This document shows positions 24,601-36,541 of a stretch of 64,000 bases of DNA, in pieces. The stretch spans positions 11,524,001 to 11,588,000 of the forward strand of contig NC_134382.1 of the NCBI RefSeq assembly GCF_035582795.1. The letters run 5' to 3'. Made by a program: the position numbers and the translations under genes. A model generated the notes under the pieces. That model had not been told where the DNA came from, did no database searches, and saw only the letters and a program-made list of their open reading frames with translations. The stretch is from Mycteria americana. Its lineage: Eukaryota > Chordata > Aves > Ciconiiformes > Ciconiidae. The number at the start of each line of letters is the position of its first letter. Positions within the stretch are counted from its first letter, which is position 1.

Positions 24601-27520
24601 TTTCACCACTCCATCCACCTTCCTCTTTTTTCCAGAATTGCGTTTGTTCTAAACCTGCTGAAATGCTTGTCTACAGGAGAAAAGTGAGCTAATGTAACCT
24701 AAGATTTGGTTTAAAACTGACTTAAATGGTAACTAAGACATTTTATTTCAGTTTTGAAATTGCTTGTTTCAGTTTGGATTATGTAAACTGAGAGTAGATT
24801 TAACAGGTTTAAGATACACTACGATAAGTCATCCTTAAATTGAAGTAGGTGTCTTTGTACGGGGTTTTGCACTTGGTAAATCAAATAAAACCTGATTTAT
24901 TTTCTTAATGCAAACAGGTTAGACAAACAGGAGAGATTTTCCCTGATTTCAGCGGGTGTTCAGCTGGTGGTTTTTTCATGAAAATATAATCCAGTTTGCT
25001 TCAGAGTATCGCAGGAACAGTCTGCTGCTTTAACTGGCAGGCACCCAGGATCTAGAAGGTGAAAGGAAACGTAGTAGATGATATCATAACAAACTCTTGC
25101 CAAACTGAGGTTAGAGGGAATTTCCATTTTCTTTGTAGATGGTATTAAAAGTTCTTATTTACAGTGAGGGCAATGACAGTATCCAACAGCCTTTTCTGTG
25201 CCAGTTCCAGGGATAGAAGGATGCTCAGCCATCTGTTCCTGATGCACAGCTAACACCAAACCCGTAGGATGGAGAACCTCCTTTGACAGACTCTGAAGAA
25301 AGCATTGTATCAGGGAAGGCTTGATTGTAGCTGAGAGAGGAACTGAGGTAACACTTGGTGATAGAGTAAGACTTTGTATAATTTTAATTGTGAAACTTAC
25401 CTTGACTTTTTATCATCACCTGTTTAAAATGCAAGCAGAGTGGTACAAGTTGCCTGTTTAATACTATTTCCCATGTGTTAAGTCTCTTCAGAGTAGATCA
25501 TCTCCTATGGAGGTTTTCGCGTGATTAGTGTTACTATCAGAATGACTGTTGGAGAAGGTTATGCTTCCATCCTATGAAGGATCTGATAGAAAGACTGAAA
25601 ATAATAAATCATATTCTGCTTTTAAAAAAATGATATGATGTCTATATGTTTGAGAGGAGCTATTAACAGTTTCAGAGTCTCTCGTCCAGAAGTATCAGGC
25701 ACGGAAACGCACAAGCATGCCTGTAGAAGAAATAGAGGTGAGACAGAAAACCTTTTGCTATGAACCTTTTGCTTTCCTCAGCCATACAACTATTGCAAGA
25801 AATCATGAAGCCAAGACATGTGACAAACACGCTTTTAATTACTGATGTCAGTAACTGTGCCATGAAATGGTGCTGGTTCTGAAAGCAATAAAAAAGCAGC
25901 AGGTTCCCCTGCTTAAACTTATCTTTAAAGAGGATTTGTCTCCTTTTTCCATGCCTTCAGAACTCTGCCTGACATCACCTGGGCCTCCACACACAGTTTG
26001 GCTAAGAGGACACTTTCTGACTTCCAAGAAAAACAAATGGAAATGCAAAAATCTTGCATCTGGCCCGTTACCTCATCCTCGGCCACCTGGGCTGCTTGAG
26101 AGTCGTCATTGCATTCCCTGCTCCTTTTTGCTTGCTACATAATAAATTTAAAAAACTGTTGAGAAAAGAGACGTTCACAGAAAGCAGACAATACTTAGAG
26201 CTCAAAGAGTTAGAAGGACTGATCTGCATTATTTCTACATGAACTGTGGTAAGTTTCTTCAGGTATTAAAGAATTTGTATGTTCAATAAAAGCTCCCTGT
26301 GAAGCCAAGATGCACATGATCTATCAATTTTTTGTCATCACCAAAAAATATTTCTTTTCCACAGCCCTGGCTCTGCATTACATTTAGTCCTTTCTTCTGC
26401 CTTAATTACCAATAACCGAAGATACATAGTGCAGTTTCTTCCCCTTCACCCTTGCTGGAGGAAGGATTTTACAGTGCTCAACATGCATGCAGGAAGGCTC
26501 TCATCCTCTGTGTTAAGAAACAGACAAATTCAGCTACAAATTCTGTTCAGGAAAGCTAGCAGAAGCTTAATTCTGATGACAATGTTTCTTTTAATCTAGG
26601 GATCACCAATAATCTTTAATCATTGATGATCCCTAAATCTTACTGTGCAATTTTTACAAAAGCTTGGGAGAACAAAACATTCAAAAAATTGCATGTGGCA
26701 TCCTGAATGAGTTAGATCAGCTGCCTACACCATTTCTGCTTCTGTGACTTGTATAGTAGCCACTTGTCAACTGCTGATCTGCACATTACCTAGCTTTGAC
26801 TGAAGTTTTATTAGCTGCTGCGGATTTTTTCAAATGACAAAAGAATAATTTAAAAAGGAAAAAAAAGGAAGTTACAAATATCTGGCTTTTTTGCAGAGGC
26901 AAACTTCTGAACAAACTTAATTGATGAGTCTGCCCATTGCATTTCCAAAACATACTGCCAGAAGTGGTTTTACAGGTGACTGCTACATACATAATGAAAA
27001 GGAGGATCTAAGCAAGTTCTATATAATACTTTTAAATAAAAATATCTATTTATGTGGGGTCTAGAATGGGAACAAGCTTCTAATACATTTGATCTATGTG
27101 ATCACAGTGAAGGCAAATGACACAACGCACAATGAATTTATGTTCAAGGAAATGCATGATTCTATGGCTATAATTTCAGTTCTTTATAGAAAGCCGCAAT
27201 TCACGGAACTTGAATATTTTATAAATCTGAAAACTGCTGAACACTCCAACTGTCTTAGTATTTACAGTGCTGCTTTTGTTATTAAGTGTAATGTCCTGCT
27301 CTGGGACTTAGCAGCAAAACAGATTAATTCACCTGTATTTCTTTTCAGTTCTATGATGACCACATAAAATACAGCAGTGCTGCCAAGGCATTCTGGTAGC
27401 AAGCAAGCACTGCAGTCTGTAGTGTAAAGTGCCCTGGTCTTCCCTTTGCATTTGTACCACGATTTATTTCACTTCTGAAAATAACGTATCTTTCAGTCTT
27501 TGCTTTCAGTGCTTCTTGGT
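15650..27520. other. Gene-poor spacer between UTS2 and TNFRSF9
   Basis: About 12 kb of AT-rich sequence with no gene I can support. It contains short frames without recognisable domains, poly(A)/poly(T) runs, a 16-G run at 19975-19990 and a small hairpin at 26597-26635. The 168-residue minus frame at 18608-19114 and others look like chance: low-complexity composition and no splice support. In human, too, no coding gene separates UTS2 and TNFRSF9. Confidence 0.5.
19975..19990 (+). repeat. 16-bp poly(G) run
   Basis: An uninterrupted run of 16 G preceded by AATAAAA and followed by G/T-rich sequence to about 20050. Prone to length error in sequencing and possibly to G-quadruplex formation. Confidence 0.9.
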
Positions 27521-27530
27521 TCTTAGTTAT

Positions 27531-28148
27531 TGTCCTGGTTTCAGCTGGGATAGAGTTAATTTTCTTTCTAGTAGCCGGTATAGTGCTGTGCTTTGGATTT
27601 TAGTATAAGAATAATATTGATAACACGCTGATGTTTTGGCTGTCGCTAAGCAGTGTTTACATTGGTCAAGGATTCTTCCCCCCCTTCAGCTCCCCATGCT
27701 CTGCCATTTGCCCAAGAAATGGGAGGGGGCACAGCCAGGATAGTTGATCCAAACTGACCAAAGGGCTATTCCATACCATATGATGTCATGCCCAGTATAT
27801 AAACTGGGGGGAGTTGGCCGGGGGGTAGCGATCATTGCTCGGGGACTGGCTGGGCGTCGGTCGGCCGGTGGTGAGCGGTTGTAATTTTTTTTCAATATAT
27901 ATTTTCCTTTTTTTCCCCTCCCTTGGGTTTTGTTCCTCTCTCTCTCTCATTGTTTTTTTCCCTCTCATTATAATTCATTATTATTATTACTATTATTTTG
28001 TTCCAATTATTAAACTGTTATTATCTCAACCCACGAGTTTTCTTACTTTTGCTCCTTCGATTCTCTCCCCCATCCCACTGGGGGGGGGGAGGGAAGTGAG
28101 CGAGCAGCTGCGTGGTGCTTGGCTGCCGGCTGGGGCTAAACCACGACA
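27531..28148 (+). mobile_element. Solo LTR of an avian endogenous retrovirus
   Basis: A 618-bp element beginning TGTCCTGGTTTCAG and ending CTAAACCACGACA, so with TG...CA termini, flanked on both sides by the direct repeat GTTAT (27526-27530 and 28149-28153). A 5-bp duplication suits an ERVL-like (class III) integrase; class I elements also often give 4-5 bp. From memory, near-identical LTRs are very common in neoavian genomes. Inside are a TGATGTCA CRE-like site (27781-27788), a TATATAAA box (27796-27803), an (ATT)n-rich part and ATTAAA near 28009, giving a plausible U3-R-U5 order. No gag, pol or env sequence is attached: recombination between two LTRs has removed the interior. Confidence 0.93.
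27796..27803 (+). promoter_or_regulatory. TATA box of the solo LTR
   Basis: TATATAAA lies 265 bp into the LTR, a few bases after a CRE-like TGATGTCA. Together they form a seemingly intact core promoter reading rightwards, towards (and antisense to) TNFRSF9. Whether it is active cannot be seen. Confidence 0.6.
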
Positions 28149-28153
28149 GTTAT

Positions 28154-30180
28154 AAACACATCTGCTTTGTAGAGGTAACTGAAGTATTTCGCAGAAGTAT
28201 GAATTTAGCCAATCTCTTAACTCTGTTTCTGTGGCCAGATGATGTGCGTTGTGAAATGCAGGCATATCTGCGTACCTTTGACAACAGGTTCTTGTGCCAA
28301 CAAGATCTGTTTGATCATTAATTCAGGCTTCTGCGCTCTTAAATGACAGAAGTAATGGGTAGAATTATCCACATAATCCTTTGACTGAAAGGCAAATTGC
28401 TCCTGACATTTTATTAGGAATGTATTTTCTTTCTGTGAATCGCTATTCCTTGAAACAATCCAGAAAGCCAATTTTGGTGTAAATGTGTCCCTTTATTCTC
28501 AGAAATCAATTTGCACTTATTTAGGATTTTTTTTCCTCCACAGGCTTTGTTTTGATTCATGGGAATTTTATGCCACTCCTGAAGCTTCAGTATAAAACAG
28601 CAAAATTAAACTGTCTGAAAAAAAGTGTTGTAATGAGTACCTCATTGTTCAGCAAGTCGATTTATTTCTGCTTCAGGTACAGAAAAGGAAAATAAGGGTT
28701 TTGCACTCTCTTCGGAGCATTTCAAAATATATGCAGAATGCACTAACAAAATGTAAAATTCCAACTGGTATCTTTTTCCAAGGAGAAAGCACCAGATGTT
28801 TTGAGTCTTTAACAGGATTGTGTACATTAATTCTCATACATTATGTGTAGATTAGAAACTAATCACAAGCAGAACTATTTTATTCTGTTCTAAGATATTG
28901 TCCACTGGTGCAAAAGTCACTCTTTGATTTATAAATAGACTAGTGGCTTTTCACGTGCCCTGTCGATGTCTTTAAGTTTGTGAACCTGACGTAATAGTCA
29001 CTTAGTTCTCATGGTTGAAAGTACTAAGAGAGAAGAGGAGACTTGGGCTAGGGATAAAAAGACAGATTTATTTAAATATACTTCACAGTTCAGGCGTTGG
29101 TACGACATTTATTTTCTCACATACTCTTTTATATTTACTTGTATACAAGTTTATCAAAATGTGTAAGTGTGGTTTCGTGAAAATAATCTGCTGAATGGAG
29201 AGATAGGCTGTCACTCTTCAAACACAAGAATAGCATTCTCTAAGTTGAAATCGCATAGAGGGGAAAAATCACCCTTTACATGACATATTGGTGGGTTTTC
29301 ATTCTATTTTTTGAATAACATTTACTGAAGAAATAAAATAAAATACTTGGTTTTGTGAAAGGTTAAAAATGATGTTGCAAATGCCATGAGTCAAACGTGC
29401 ATTTTCTTTTTTCTCAAGACCAAAGTAACAGTAATTGATCAGAGACAGATACAGTGTCTGATGTTAAAATCTTTCCAACCTCAGAGCTACAAAAATAGTA
29501 CCAGAAATGTATCACATCTACATATACCACATCTGCAATGTACATAATATGTTTACATCACCTAAAAGATCAAAGTTGAATGATGTAGGATTGAAGGTGG
29601 TGCAGTCCAGCTGCACAGTAACATCTATTTCTAAGATCAAGTCAACCACAGCTTTTCTCAGTGTTTCCACTGCCTCTCTTAAGCCAATAGGTGTAATACA
29701 ACAGCAGATGCAAGCTGTTACAAAACGCTTTGCAGCTCTAGATTTTTACGGCTTCCTCTTTCCTACATATAAGATGGTGTGCAGTGGTCAGGCCAGGTAT
29801 CCGTTTCTGGAGCTGATGGGATCTGAAATGAGGTCTATCTGTATTTGCACACGAAACCCAAGACTGTTGGGTTTGAGCCACACTTCAGGAGGAGCTGCAG
29901 CTCTAGACTCAAGAGGATGCCTGGTAATGTTAATAGAGATCATGAGTGTCACGTGTGGCTCTACTATGTGCTACGGATCTCCTTTTTTAGCATCAAATGC
30001 TTTCAGACTGCATGTAAATTATGGCCGAGGCACCATTTATAAGAGGGACCAGAAAGCCATTCTGCCCTTCTATTACTGCTTTTAAGTGCAGTACTTCTTT
30101 CTACATGTAGATCAAGTACCACTTCTTCAAAATATGATTCCTAGTCCTAGAGGAATAAAGTCTGCAAAGTAGATCTTTTT
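28154..30180. other. 3' flank of TNFRSF9
   Basis: AT-rich sequence downstream of TNFRSF9. Alternative poly(A) signals for TNFRSF9 could lie here (TTTATT near 29065 and 29107 on the + strand). The 29507-30085 stretch is open on both strands and is discussed as a finding. No recognised gene. Confidence 0.4.
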
Positions 30181-30185
30181 ACTTA

Positions 30186-30191
30186 TTTATT
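30186..30191 (-). terminator. TNFRSF9: Candidate TNFRSF9 poly(A) signal
   Basis: AATAAA on the gene strand, 160 bp after the TNFRSF9 stop codon, in a TTTATTT-rich stretch that also contains AU-rich elements. Further signals lie downstream, so a longer 3' UTR is equally possible. Confidence 0.45.
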
Positions 30192-30350
30192 TCTTTTTTA
30201 AAGAGATGCAAAAGATGCACTTTTTCCTCAGTGGCTGGGCTATTTAGCGCTCTGAAATGCACAGATTCTGATACTCTCTCTATGTAAACAGGTTCTTGTT
30301 CTGTGTTCCAAAAGGAAATTTAAATGTGGTTGACCTGGACAGTCCAATTC

Positions 30351-33281
30351 CTAGTTCGCCAAAAGATCTCTGAATTCCGTGGATTTGCCACAGCCCTGAT
30401 ATTCACCTTGTTCTTCCTCAGGAAAGCGGCAGCTGCAGGCATCATCTTCCTGAACTGACTGTTCAGGTGTGGTATGCACTAAAGAAAAAGATCAAATGTT
30501 CACTTTCTGTTGTATTTATTCAGCCATCTTATTTCCCCCTTCCTCAGTCACAACTGTGGGACATCAGCAAGAAAAATTATTCCAAATGATTCAATAATCT
30601 GAAATTATTCCCCTACAGCATGTACATCTGATAAAATTAATTTATTGTACTTTGTTTTCCCTAATGCAACAGGAGCTGCTAGTGCTCTGTTTGCCATAGG
30701 AATGAAAGGAAGACCAACACAGACTTGTTAGATTTTTGGAGTAATGCTATTGTCTCCTGTATTTGGAATTACACTAGAAGATCAAGCCCATATCTCTAGG
30801 AAAGGGGAGAGGAAGAGAGAGAGAAAAACCCAAACAAACAAAAAATTCCAACTATAAGCTATGTTGGATACAATTCCACCTCATCTTTGTGCTGAACTCT
30901 TGAGCTTCTCTGGGGCTTATTAGCTCTCAGAGGGCAGTGCTGGATTCAGGCTGACTCTGCATCTGTGTAGCAGTACGTCCTGACTGATACCCCCTCCTCT
31001 ACTGCAGCTTAAGTTCAAAGATGCTCACTCTAGGCCATGCATTACTGTTTCTGAGCAGACAGAACTGGCAAGTGCTATTGCCATAAATGCCAAGGATGGT
31101 ACTTGGAAGTAATAAACAGAACTGGCCTTTAACTGGATCAGCCAGGCTCAGCTGAGCTTTTTCACCTCCCATGAATACTTCACTTCTGTGGATATGCATG
31201 CAGTTAACCTGCAATGTTGACAGAACACCCACAGGTAATTAAGTGCTTTCTGCAATAAAAATTCCAAACCTGTTTTCCTTTCAGTTGTTGTTTCTGACTT
31301 ACATGGCCAAAAAATGAAGCTATCTGCAACTATCTTTGAAAGATACATTAAAACCTGGATTCCTGATTTCCGTCTAGTTTCAAAAAGAAAAATTGAATTG
31401 AAGAGTGTATCTAGCTTACTTTTCTTGAAGACAGCATGTAGTTTCTTTTTCTGCCAGACACTGAAGCATATGCATGAAGGTAGCAGAAACACTATGCACA
31501 ACAGCCCAGCTACAGTAAGAGAAATTCTGATAATGTCCATCTGGAGGTCCTTCCCTAGGAAGCAAACAACATTCTCTAAGAAGCATTACAGAGCAAAGTT
31601 CTATGGCCCTTGAATTAGCTGACAACTTTGTCTCCAACTCTGCTTCTGGATAAGTCTGCGACACTGGAAATGGATAGAAGAAAACCACTCTTGCTTTAAA
31701 TGGTAAGTGAATGAGCTGTAGTATGTTTCAAAGTAGGTCACAATTCTTTAGCTCTATATGCAGTATTATACAATGACCCACCTGGCACAGTGATAGACAA
31801 TGGAGTTGCAGGAGATGTGGTAGGTAGAGTAGTGACTAAAGCACCACTATCTGAAGCGTGTTTGCAAATGACATCTTTTGCTGCAGTTCCAGGCTCCAGG
31901 ACCTGGTTTGCAGAGCACCTGAAAGACATTTAAAGCAAAACAGAAAAAAAAAAAATCACGGAAAAAAATCCAGTCAAGTGTAATAGCTTGTAGCATTTAT
32001 TTTTAGATCACTTACTTTGTCCAGTTTCTACAGGAGCCATTGGGCTGATCGTTAAAAGTTCCATAGCGGCAAGTTTGGCAACCTTCAACAAACAAGGACA
32101 GATAAATTTGTACAAGATGAGCATTTAAAACATGTGAAACATTATTTTTACCTGCTTGTACAATTACTATGATCCACGTTCACAGAATTACTATTTCAGA
32201 AGCTGCTCTGAGTATGCAAGGCAAGTCTTTCCCTGTGACCAGTTTATTGGGCACCAGATGCCACAAATCATCTGGAATTCCCAGCTCAGTTTCCCACACG
32301 CTGGCGACAAAAAACCTGTTGTGCAAAGGAAACTAACTGGTGCACGATTTGAGCTGCAGTAGGGCTCAGAGTTCGGCGGGTTTGTCTGCTGCTGTGCTCG
32401 CGCCACGCACCATGCAAACTGTTTAGCAGCAGTAGCAGCTTTTATCTTGCGAGGTCTTTACTCGAGTTGTTCTGCGCCGTGCAAGAGGTAGTGGTGCGTC
32501 CGGTGCAGCGAGTGCAGGAGGTTTAAGCTGGTGGGGAAAGGTGACCTTACCCTTCCCGGTGTTCTCCTGGCCCACACCGCAGCTTGGGTCGCAGCGGGAG
32601 CAGCCGTTGCCGCTGCAGTGATACCCCTCCTTGCACGTACACTCAGCATCGCTTTTTGAGGAACACTCTTTTAAATACTTGAATCTTCCTGGAAGGTGGA
32701 AACGAGCCGTGGGTTAGGTATGCGCTCAGGCACACGCAGCCCAGCAAAGGCTCGGGACCTTTGCTCTCACAAAAATGAGGCTGAGGGCTTCAGCGGGAAG
32801 CCCCGCAGACGCATCGCGTTATTTTGCGGGCGCCGTTTTCACTCGCAGCGACGTGACAAAACTCACGCACGGTCTTTTACCCCGGGAAGGTAACACGGGG
32901 CAGCGAGAAGCCGCCGCCGTCCCGCCCGGGCCCCGCCGCCGCCCGGTACCTTCGCACTTCCGGCAGAGGGTGCAGCCGCTGAGTCCCGCCGCGCTGGAGA
33001 AGGTGTCGGCCGGGCACTGCCGGCAGGACGCGCCCGCGCCCCGCCCGCAGCCCGCGCTCACCACGAAGGTACCTGCGGGCCGAGACAGAGGGTGGCTGCC
33101 GTGGGGCCGCGCGCAGCGCCCGGCGCCCCCCGGCCCGGCCCGGCGCGGCCCGGTCCTCACCCGCTGGGCAGTCGGCGCCGCACGGCAGGGCGGTCGCGGG
33201 CCCCGCGCTCAGCGCCAGCGCCAGCAGCGCTGCCCGCAGGAGCGCCCGTGCCCGGCCCGCCCGCGCCGCTGCCGGTGCCAT
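30351..33281 (-). CDS. TNFRSF9: TNFRSF9 (4-1BB/CD137), complete coding region
   Basis: Seven coding exons on the minus strand: 33161-33281, 32950-33072, 32551-32688, 32016-32082, 31782-31918, 31420-31554 and 30351-30478. All have GT-AG borders and phases that join into one 282-residue type I membrane receptor (human 255). Residues 1-31 are the signal peptide. The ectodomain has cysteine-rich TNFR repeats with matches to human 4-1BB: CPAGTF, CRKCEG, KECSSKSDAECTC, GYHCSGNGCSRC, YGTFNDQ. A Thr/Ser/Pro stalk follows, then one transmembrane helix (about 203-228), a basic KKK stop and a tail with SVQE (248-251) and CSCRFPEEE (255-263). SVQE and PEEE fit the TRAF2 consensus. The receptor co-stimulates T and NK cells through TRAFs and NF-kB. 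The tail runs about 14 residues past the human end. Start: the only ATG before the signal peptide, within a CpG island. Confidence 0.96.
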
Positions 33282-33420
33282 GGGGTCGGTGCGTGGCGGC
33301 GCGGCCCGCTGGAGTGCGCGCGGGGCGGCGGGCGCCGGCCCTTAGGGGCCGCCCCCGGAGGGCCTGGCTGCGTCAGCCCGGGGGCGGCGGGGAAACCCCG
33401 GCCCGGCGGGGCTTTCCGTG

Positions 33421-33438
33421 CCCCCCCCCCCCCCCCCC
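33421..33438 (+). repeat. 18-bp poly(C) run
   Basis: Eighteen C in a row about 140 bp upstream of the TNFRSF9 start codon (poly-G on the TNFRSF9 strand). Its length is likely to be unstable or misread, and it may form a G-quadruplex in the promoter. Confidence 0.9.
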
Positions 33439-34949
33439 TCCCGGGCGCGACCCCCGGCTCTGCCGGGCAGCGCCCTGCAGCCCTGTCACCGCTGCCGGGC
33501 AGCGCCCGCCGCTCCCCACCGGGGCTTCCCGCTGAGTCCCGCGCGGAATCCCCGCGGTGGCTTGGCGGCACGGCCCGGCCCGTCCGCGCCGCGGGCAGCG
33601 GGCCGCTCCCCGGCCGCGCCCCCGAAAGGCGCGGGGGAGGGTCTGGGGGGCGCGGCCGGCGAGGGCAGAGGGGTTAGACCGCACCGACGTGTCTGCAGAC
33701 ACCTCCGCCGGGCGCGGAGACGCTGTGTCTGAAACCGCCTCGGGGCGAGGTAAATCCCACAGCGCGGCCATAACGGAAAGGAGCGGCGCGGCCGGCCGGC
33801 GGGTCCCGCCGGCGCTCGGCGCCCTCCCCGCGCGGATCAGGCCGGGGGCCGCCGAGTCGGGCCGGAGCGGCTGAGGCGGGTGGGTGGGGAACGGTGCGGC
33901 GGGCCACGCCCGCGGGGGGCGGGTGACGGGCCTGCCGGCACGAGGCCACATGACGCTCGCTGCCCACGAGTGGCGGAGGCGCTGGCCTGACGCGCCCGGC
34001 GCTCCGCGGCAGCGTGGCCCCGCCCCCTGCGGCTCCCCGCGGCCAATCCCCGCCGCTCTTGTGCGGGCGCGTGGCCGCGGGCGCCGGCCTGTGGCCGCTG
34101 GGCCGGAGCGCGGCCGGCGGCGCGTGCCCCTCGCGAGAGCGGCTGCCGCGCGCGTGAGCCGGCGCCGGGCCGCCTGGGCAGACGGGAACGGAGGGACGCG
34201 GTGGAACACGCGAGGAGCCTTGCAGAGTGCGCTATAACTGACAAGCGAAGGCACCCCCCAGCTGGTGCGCGCCCGGCAGGCAGCGCGAGGACCAGGCCGT
34301 CGAGGGTTCTGAGTGGCGAGCAGCGTGAGCAGCACACAAAACCTCCCGTGCCGGGAGCCGAAGCCCGCACCAACCCCCGGGCCAGCCCCCAGCAAAGCCC
34401 TTCCCTGGGACGTGCTCTCCTGTGACGTGACCCGGACTCGAGCTGCTCTGCCAGAGCTCTCGTGAGCCCGTCACCAGGGAACCAGAGCCGGGCTGCCAGC
34501 ACCTGCTAGTAGCGGTTTTACACAACAGGGCTATCTGCAGTCCTGAAGGGCCCCGTTAACGGGTCCGTCGGCCTTTCAAAACATAGAAACCTCCCCTTAG
34601 AACCAGGGAAAACTCTGTCCTTGAGCCGTGGGCATTTTCTGTGTACCGTGAGCCGCGGGAAACAGGGATATGGGTGGGACATTTTGGGCAGAACTTGGAG
34701 AAGAACGGTGACTTGGTTCAGCGCTCCACATAAGTGCGAGGGCTGCCTCAGGAGCAGCAGCAGCAGCAGCTCGTTTTGAAGGTACGTACCTCGCGATTGC
34801 GCTGCTGTAGGAGGGTGGCGTCACGGTGGTGGGCCCCGCAGCGCCGGCTGAAGCTGCGTTCGGAGCGAACGTGAGAAAAACGCAGCGTTCTGCAAACGGA
34901 AAAGGAGGACGGACGAGTATCGGAGACACGACCGCGACGAGAGCGCGGG

Positions 34950-35086
34950 CAACGCGCTGAGGGGGCGGAGGGGGAGGCGGGCTGCAGGCCGGGGGTGCGG
35001 AGGGGGAGGTGGCGGCGGCGGCTTCGCCGCGTCGGGAAGGCGGAGTCGGGGCGGGGCCGTCCAGAGTCGCCCGCGCCTCGGCCGAG
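34950..35086 (+). promoter_or_regulatory. PARK7: PARK7 core promoter and non-coding exon 1
   Basis: GC boxes (GGGGGCGGAG, GGGGAGGCGGG, GGGGCGGGGC) precede a perfect donor GAG|gtgagt at 35086/35087, which fits the end of a short non-coding first exon. The transcription start is not visible but should lie between about 35000 and 35060. The intron then runs 2.25 kb to the ATG exon. The assignment rests on position, the donor and the known PARK7 layout. Confidence 0.6.
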
Positions 35087-36541
35087 GTGAGTCGTCGCCG
35101 CCGCCGTTCCCGCCGCCCGCGCGGGCTGCGCCGCGCCCCGGCTCGCCGGGGCTGACCGGAGGAGCCCCCGGAGGGCGGTGGGCGCGGGGCGGGCCGCCGC
35201 TTGCGGAGGGCGTGGGCCTCGCGGGGCCTTGCGGGGGGCGCGGAGGCCTCCCGGGGTTGCACCGCCTCAGCGGTGGCTCTGCTCAGCGCCCGGCCGCGGG
35301 CAGGGTGGGAAGGCCGCTGGCTTGTCTTCCGGGGGCCGAGCCTCTCCGCGTCTGTGCTCCGCGCGATTGCGGACTCTCCTGTGCCGCAGTTCGTGGTCTT
35401 CTGAAATCCTTGCTACGTCGGATGGTGCCGTGTCCTAAAATAAACACGCGAATATGTCGGGAGGTGGCCGTTCATCCGGACTGGCTGAGCTAATGACCCT
35501 TAAAGTTTCCCTTGCCTCTGGTAGCTAGCTGTGTGCCCGGGGCTTTGAAGGGTGTGGTTTTTTTTAAAGCCAGCCGCCTTAGAGTTTCTGATTCAGCCAT
35601 CTGCCAGAAGGCTCGAGAAATGTGCGTGTACCCACGTAGGGGAATACGTTTAGCTTAAAGGTTTGAGGCAGCCTGTGCATATGCTGGCGCTGAGAAGCAA
35701 ATGGAAGACTTGTATTTACTACGCCTAGATAGCTCGCTAAATGAAGTGACTGTTATGTCTGTATAACTTGGTTCTGCCTTTTCGTAAAACAGCCTTGCCC
35801 TGGCAGCACTTACAGCGTGACAGCTATTTGCATACACACGCACTCACGTAAAGAGCAGTACTAATGCTCGAGAATTTGTCAGTGTATTATGATAAACGTC
35901 TAAGGACAGTAGGGAGAGACTGCATTTTGCTAGATCAGGGGAAAGAGAAAAGCTTTCGGGATCAGGTGCCTATTTGCATCTAAAGAACTAATGAAAGAGA
36001 GGGCTACAAACTATGATCTAGAGTATTTTTCTACAGTAAGAAGCAAATGCAGTATTTCTGCATTATGGATATTCAGGTAGTCTGTTGCTAGTTAGTCAAA
36101 TTAATATGAAGATTAATTTTGCAGAATCAACGTATACCTTCAACATGAATTATTAAGAAGCTCCAGGTTGTCCTGAAGTTAGTGCTAATACCTGTGATTT
36201 GAATATACTTGTTCAGTTGGCCTTGCATTTGACAGTACATAAAGCTGCCCTAAAAGTTGGATTTGACACACTGAATTAGTCTGCTTGGGCTGGTTCTGCA
36301 TGCTGCAGGACGCTCTGCTGTATATTACTGTGTTCTAGAAATACCGTCTTTCTAAATCAGGATAACAGTAGGGAGCGAACCTGAAAATAGGTGAAGTTGA
36401 AGCAGGATGAGGGGATGGTTTTCTTCATGTAGGGAACTAAACGTGGATCTCATTTTATGAAGAGCTCCCAGGTGCTATGTGCATTTCTGGGTGGAAAGTC
36501 CCTACGTAGGAAAAAATCCCTGTCTTGTAGAGTGGATCACC

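Larger units (their letters stand above)
32880..35450. promoter_or_regulatory. CpG island spanning the TNFRSF9 and PARK7 5' ends
   Basis: About 2.5 kb of very GC- and CpG-dense sequence, sharply different from the AT-rich flanks. It covers TNFRSF9 exons 1-2 on the minus strand and the non-coding PARK7 exon 1 on the plus strand. The TNFRSF9 start codon and the PARK7 first donor are 1.8 kb apart, head to head. GC boxes cluster at about 34960-35060; a CCAAT motif lies near 34042 and a TGACGTGA CRE-like site near 34424. Large open frames here (up to 340 residues) are a consequence of few stop codons in GC-rich DNA, not genes. Confidence 0.85.

Noticed and set aside
33373-34395. 340-residue minus-strand open frame (and 300-residue plus frame 32775-33677)
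   Set aside because: Both lie in the CpG island, where stop codons are scarce. Composition is Arg/Ala/Pro/Gly-rich without domains; they overlap real TNFRSF9 exons or the promoter.
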